Source: Denitrobaculum sp965232285 (GTDB lineage: Bacteria > Pseudomonadota > Alphaproteobacteria > Kiloniellales > Kiloniellaceae). Taken from it: a stretch of 64,000 nucleotides of DNA. Of this stretch, positions 60,581-64,000 are shown piece after piece (position 1 is the stretch's first letter; each line of letters opens with the position of its first letter). The stretch is from contig CBDDPL010000004.1 in assembly GCA_965232285.1 (NCBI GenBank), positions 558,001 through 622,000 of the forward strand, read 5' to 3'. Position numbers and translations under genes: made by a program. The notes below the pieces were generated by a model. The model was not told where the DNA came from and ran no database searches. It saw only the letters and a list, made by a program, of their open reading frames with translations.

Positions 60581-61648
60581 TCAGCTATTGTCGCGCTGCA
60601 GCAGGCTGCAGTCGCCATAGGAGTAAAAGCGATAGCCCCCGGCCTTGGCGTGCTCATAGGCGGCTTGCATGCGTTCCAGGCCGGCAAAGGCGCTGACCAG
60701 CATAAAGAGGGTGGAGCGCGGCAAATGGAAGTTGGTCAGCAGCAGGTCGACGATCTTAAAGCGGTAACCGGGGGTGATGAAGATGTCGGTGTCGCCGGCG
60801 AAGGGTTGCAGGAGGCCGTCCTCACCGGCTGCGCTCTCCAGAAGGCGCAGGGCGGTGGTGCCGACCGCGACGACGCGGCCGCCGCTTGCACGCGCGTTGT
60901 TGATGGCTTCGGCGACCTCGGCGGAGATCACTCCGGTCTCGCTGTGCATCTTGTGATCGCGGGTGTCCTCCACCTTGACCGGCAGGAAGGTGCCCGCGCC
61001 CACATGCAGCGTCAGTGTCATGCGCTGCAGCCCTCGGGTGTCCAGGGCGGCCAGCAGCTCCGGCGTGTAGTGCAGGCCGGCGGTGGGGGCGGCAACGGCG
61101 CCATCCCGGGCTGCGAAGATGGTCTGGTAGTCGGAATTGTCCTGTTCTTCGCCTTCCGCCCCGCGCTGGATGTAGGGCGGCAGCGGCATGATGCCGTGGC
61201 GGTTCAAGCGTTCGAGCAGATCCGTGCCTTCGACGTTGAAGCGCAGGGTGACTTCGCCGGCCTCGCCTTTGGCCAGCACCTCGGCAGAGAAGTCCTCCGC
61301 GAAATCGACCCGCTCGCCGAGCCGCAGTTTGCGGGCCGGCCTCGCAAAGACCCGCCACTGGGCCGGCGCGTGAGCGTCTAGATGCCCGGCCTCCAGGGCA
61401 CCGTCGCCCTTGTGGAGCGTGACCTCGATCTTGGCCATTCCGCGCCGTCCGGTCAGGCGCGCCGGGATCACCCGGGTGTCGTTGAAGACCAGGATATCGC
61501 CGGGCGACAGCAGTCCGGGCAGATCCATCATGATGTGATCCGACAGGTCCGGCCCCACCGACAGCAGCCTGGCGGCGTGGCGCGGGCTGACCGGATGCTG
61601 CGCGATCAGCTCGCGGGGCAGGTCGAAATCGAAGAGGTCGGTTTTCAT
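60581..61648 (-). CDS. queA: S-adenosylmethionine:tRNA ribosyltransferase-isomerase QueA
   Basis: The protein has 355 residues. QueA motifs are DFDLPRELIAQHPVSPR, VFNDTRVIPARL, APTAGLHYT and FKIVDLLLTNFHLPRSTLFM. It makes epoxyqueuosine on tRNA. It is the first gene of the queA-tgt-queG operon; the usual preQ1 synthesis genes (queCDEF) are not in the window. Confidence 0.96.
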   Translation of the reverse strand: MKTDLFDFDLPRELIAQHPVSPRHAARLLSVGPDLSDHIMMDLPGLLSPGDILVFNDTRVIPARLTGRRGMAKIEVTLHKGDGALEAGHLDAHAPAQWRVFARPARKLRLGERVDFAEDFSAEVLAKGEAGEVTLRFNVEGTDLLERLNRHGIMPLPPYIQRGAEGEEQDNSDYQTIFAARDGAVAAPTAGLHYTPELLAALDTRGLQRMTLTLHVGAGTFLPVKVEDTRDHKMHSETGVISAEVAEAINNARASGGRVVAVGTTALRLLESAAGEDGLLQPFAGDTDIFITPGYRFKIVDLLLTNFHLPRSTLFMLVSAFAGLERMQAAYEHAKAGGYRFYSYGDCSLLQRDNS

Positions 61649-62089
61649 CTTGGTCGGGCTAGGCTGACGGTTCTCGCCGGGGCGCCGTTATCTAGCATTT
61701 CGCGGGCCCAAGGCAAAGAGAATGCGCCTGGCTGTGCCGGCTGCGCTGCTGCGATCAATCGTGCCTTCGGCCTTTAATGCATTGGTTGTGTGTTTTGGAA
61801 GAATTTCGCATCCGGATTCGATTTTCTCTCGTTCCTCTGATAGAATCCGACATTCGCCAAGGTTACGGTTCCGGCTGAAGAGCCGCGTTTGAAATTGCCC
61901 TCGTCTCCCGCTTCATCAACCGATGCCAGGGCCGGCTTTTCGCGCTGCAAATTCATGTAATTGTCATAATTTATTCTGGTATTTCCAGCCGGGATTTAGG
62001 TATTATTCTTAGTAATAATCGTAATATTTATTTTCGATCCGCCTTCAGCAATTAGGAGTTCAAGAGATATAAATCGGAGGAATTTCATC
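61649..62089. other. Divergent intergenic region, queA/DUF900 gene
   Basis: This 441-bp gap is AT-rich from 61950 to 62060. A dyad ATTATT-N6-AATAAT lies at 62002-62019. A 60-codon frame on the minus strand at 61774-61956 has no homology I recognise. Promoters for both genes are expected here. No preQ1 riboswitch is evident. Confidence 0.4.
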
Positions 62090-63163
62090 ATGGTCAAAAT
62101 CTATTTTGCAACCAACCGCAACGTTACGGGAAAAAACGACGATCCGAAGTTCGGCAACCGCTTCCATCGCGACGGGCCGCAATTCTATCGAGTTGGCTTC
62201 GCGGATGTTGAGCGCATCTCCGACGACGAAAGCCAGGAGTACGAAGTCCGGAACGTGCGTCTTGCCAAAGAGTCGCACACGGGAACTGAAGATAAAGGTC
62301 GGCTGGAACGTGGCAGTCATCACGTATTTCAAGAGCTACGCGATGCCATGCGCAACGACGAGCGCGACGTTATTGTGTACCTGCACGGCTTCGCCAGCAC
62401 CTGGGACAGTGCGCTGCAGCGGGCCGCTCAGCTTTCAGAGAACTACACGATAACGCGGGCGGATGGCAGCAGCTACGCGCCCTATGTCTTTGCCTTCCTC
62501 TGGCCTTCGGATGGCAAGGTGGTGCCGGCCTGGAAGTACTTTTCGGACCGGGACGATGCCGAGGCCTCCGGGAAGGCCATGGCGCGCGCATTGCTGCGAC
62601 TTGTCGATTTTCTGCAGAAAGAGGCGGAAGAGGATTCCGACGCTGCGCGTAACTGTGCGCGACGCCTCCACCTTGTGGCCCACAGTATGGGCAACTTTGC
62701 GCTGCGTCATGCCGTGCAGGCCCTGCGCGGCATTGTGGGAGACAATGCGCTCCGGCCTATTTTCGCGAATGTGTTTCTGATGGCTGCCGATGAGGACGAG
62801 GATGCACTGGAGCTTCAGAATTCGCACAAACTTGGCTTGCTGCCAAAGCTTGCCCGGCGCGTCCATGTCTACCATAGCGCGGATGATCTCGCGCTGGTCG
62901 TCAGTGACACGACGAAGCTGAATCCCGACCGGCTGGGTTTCAACGGCCCGAGAACCTTTTCCGGCCTGAGTACGCGGATCACGGCGGTCGATTGCGGCGA
63001 TGTGGACTTCACGTCGGTTTTGGACGGGAACCATCAGTATTATCGCGCCCACCCGGTTGTCCTTCGGGACGTCAGGGCCGTTCTCTCGGGACTGCAGCGA
63101 CCTGAGCTGATAGACGGGCGTGAGGTGATAGAGCCGGGCCGGCGCTACCGCCTGGATGGGTGA
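62090..63163 (+). CDS. DUF900-type alpha/beta hydrolase
   Basis: The protein has 357 residues from ATG 62090 with GGAGG upstream. The fold core is VIVYLHGFASTWDSALQRAA and the nucleophile elbow HLVAHSMGNFALRHA (Ser in AHSMG). YHSADDLALVVSD holds the expected acid, and NHQYYRAHPVV the likely His. No signal peptide, so it is probably cytoplasmic. The N-terminal VKIYFATNRNVTGKND is typical of this family. The substrate is unknown. Confidence 0.85.
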   Translation: MVKIYFATNRNVTGKNDDPKFGNRFHRDGPQFYRVGFADVERISDDESQEYEVRNVRLAKESHTGTEDKGRLERGSHHVFQELRDAMRNDERDVIVYLHGFASTWDSALQRAAQLSENYTITRADGSSYAPYVFAFLWPSDGKVVPAWKYFSDRDDAEASGKAMARALLRLVDFLQKEAEEDSDAARNCARRLHLVAHSMGNFALRHAVQALRGIVGDNALRPIFANVFLMAADEDEDALELQNSHKLGLLPKLARRVHVYHSADDLALVVSDTTKLNPDRLGFNGPRTFSGLSTRITAVDCGDVDFTSVLDGNHQYYRAHPVVLRDVRAVLSGLQRPELIDGREVIEPGRRYRLDG

Positions 63164-63427
63164 CGGAGGCACGGGACCGGCATTTATCGTCGGACGGTAG
63201 ATTTCGCCTTCAAAAATGGCCCTTAGCATTTGAAGCGCTTTGCGATACAGGTTTCCTTGGCCTGCGCTCCTATCCGTATGGGAGGGGCTTGGCGTGTCGG
63301 GGACTGTGCGACCTGCTTGCGGAGTAAAGGAACTTCGCAGTATGCAGGCCTTGCCGGTTTCAGCGACCTGATCGAGGATGCGGGTCCGGTGTGTCCCCGT
63401 TGATCTGTGGCTGTTGTGGAGATTTGT
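63164..63427. other. Intergenic region upstream of the last gene
   Basis: This 264-bp gap holds a short hairpin-like CTCC-N9-GGGAG near 63269. I looked for a SAM or SAH riboswitch because the next gene is homocysteine-methyltransferase-like, and found no match. No gene is visible. Confidence 0.3.
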
Positions 63428-64000
63428 GTGGCGGAACTGACCATCCTGGACGGCGGCATGAGCCGCGAACTGGTGCGGCTTGGCGCCGAACTGCGGCAGC
63501 CGGAATGGTCGGCCCTGGCTTTGCTGGAAAGCCCCGATATCGTCCGGCAGGTCCATGCGGAGTTCATCGATGCCGGTGCCCGGGTCATCACGACCAATTC
63601 CTACGCCCTGGTGCCCTTTCATATTGGCGAGGAGCGTTTCAATGAAGATGGCGCCAGGCTGATTGCTTTGTCGGGGCAGCTTGCCCGGGCGGCGGCGGAC
63701 TCGCGGCCTGATCGCAAGGCGCTGGTCGCCGGGTCGCTGCCGCCGATCTTCGGCTCCTACAAGCCGGAACTGTTCCGTGCCGAGGAGATCCAGCGCTATC
63801 TCTCGGTCTTCGTGGAGGCGCTTTCACCTTTCGTCGACCTCTGGATCGGCGAGACCCTCAGCCTGACCGCTGAAGGCGCGGCGGTCCTCGAGGCCGTGGC
63901 AGGCGGCGTCAAGCCGGTCTGGCTCTCCTTTACGCTGCGTGACGACGCGCAGAACCTGGCGCGCGGCGAATGTCCGCTGCGGGGCGGGGAGAGCGTTCGC
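63428..64000 (+). CDS. Homocysteine S-methyltransferase-family protein, 3' end cut by window edge
   Basis: GTG 63428 (GGAG 7 bases upstream) opens a frame of exactly 191 codons to the window edge. ELTILDGGMSRELVRLGAEL is the family N-terminus, followed by HAEFIDAGARVITTNSYALV and AGSLPPIFGSYKPEL. WIGETLSLTAEGAAVLEAV continues. The zinc cysteines lie in the missing C-terminal part, so activity cannot be judged. It may methylate homocysteine from S-methylmethionine or betaine. Confidence 0.88.
   Translation, partial: MAELTILDGGMSRELVRLGAELRQPEWSALALLESPDIVRQVHAEFIDAGARVITTNSYALVPFHIGEERFNEDGARLIALSGQLARAAADSRPDRKALVAGSLPPIFGSYKPELFRAEEIQRYLSVFVEALSPFVDLWIGETLSLTAEGAAVLEAVAGGVKPVWLSFTLRDDAQNLARGECPLRGGESVR

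Noticed and set aside
59217..60620. 467-codon plus-strand frame over tgt
   Set aside because: Antisense to tgt, whose zinc and catalytic motifs are intact.
61774..61956. 60-codon minus-strand frame upstream of queA
   Set aside because: No homology or ribosome-binding site seen; lies in the promoter region of queA.
63164..63427. SAM or SAH riboswitch before the homocysteine-methyltransferase-like gene
   Set aside because: No conserved core motif could be found by eye.
1..64000. tRNA, rRNA, CRISPR array, prophage or intact insertion sequence
   Set aside because: None was recognised on either strand; the only mobile-type signals are the 263-bp palindrome and the two-copy repeat.

Overview
The window is 64 kb of GC-rich DNA that looks like an alphaproteobacterial chromosome, most plausibly from a marine or saline Rhodospirillales/Kiloniellales-like genus. 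Supporting points are the cysG-DUF2849-sulfite reductase-DUF934-cysH order, PAS_5-type proteins, DM13 and DUF2000 proteins, and many small alphaproteobacterial regulators. The taxonomic guess is inference. I see no rRNA, tRNA, CRISPR array, prophage or intact insertion sequence. Both ends cut a gene.

Layout. 1-9.2 kb: a cut trypsin-like protease, a glycine-zipper lipoprotein divergent from a membrane LytTR regulator, creatinase divergent from a LysR regulator, ygfZ, a glycosyltransferase, dihydroorotase, and a DUF2000/MarR pair. 9.3-15.5 kb: a methyltransferase, a PAS_5/ankyrin pair, and an operon of thiolase, acyl-CoA ligase and two PPC (DUF296) proteins. 15.8-21.6 kb: a DSF (diffusible signal factor) quorum-sensing locus. 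22.5-27.6 kb: assimilatory sulfate reduction (siroheme synthase, DUF2849, sulfite reductase, DUF934, APS reductase, ferredoxin). 27.6-36 kb: GNAT, an M14 peptidase, an EamA exporter, a 263-bp palindromic mobile-element remnant, and a complete peptide-type ABC transporter. 36-44 kb: a DM13 protein and TetR regulator sharing two mirror-image operators, a three-domain kinase/M23/aminotransferase fusion divergent from an Lrp regulator, GST, DUF4344, a PNPOx-like protein, and cysE. 44-52 kb: a lipoprotein, a chemoreceptor, an enolase-superfamily enzyme, a ParA/helix-rich/PAS-like trio, and an SDR without its catalytic residues. 52-64 kb: twin inactive trypsin-like proteins, OmpA-like protein, lipoprotein, VOC, M23, the queuosine genes queA-tgt-queG, a DUF900 hydrolase, and a cut homocysteine methyltransferase-like gene.

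Most notable is 15.8-21.6 kb. The gene at 20595-21608 matches RpfF closely, with both catalytic glutamates. The gene at 17440-20367 is an RpfC-type sensor kinase (membrane sensor, kinase, receiver, Hpt). Its operon partner carries an RpfG-like receiver, but that receiver is joined to a PAS-histidine kinase rather than an HD-GYP phosphodiesterase, and its conserved lysine is replaced by serine. This is a rewired DSF circuit in an alphaproteobacterium.

Other strong signals: two tandem trypsin-fold genes that keep the catalytic His but have lost Asp and Ser, yet are kept identical in protein sequence over about 250 residues; a roughly 102-bp structured repeat found in two copies, each fused to a gene's TAG stop; and the palindromic element in front of the peptide transporter.
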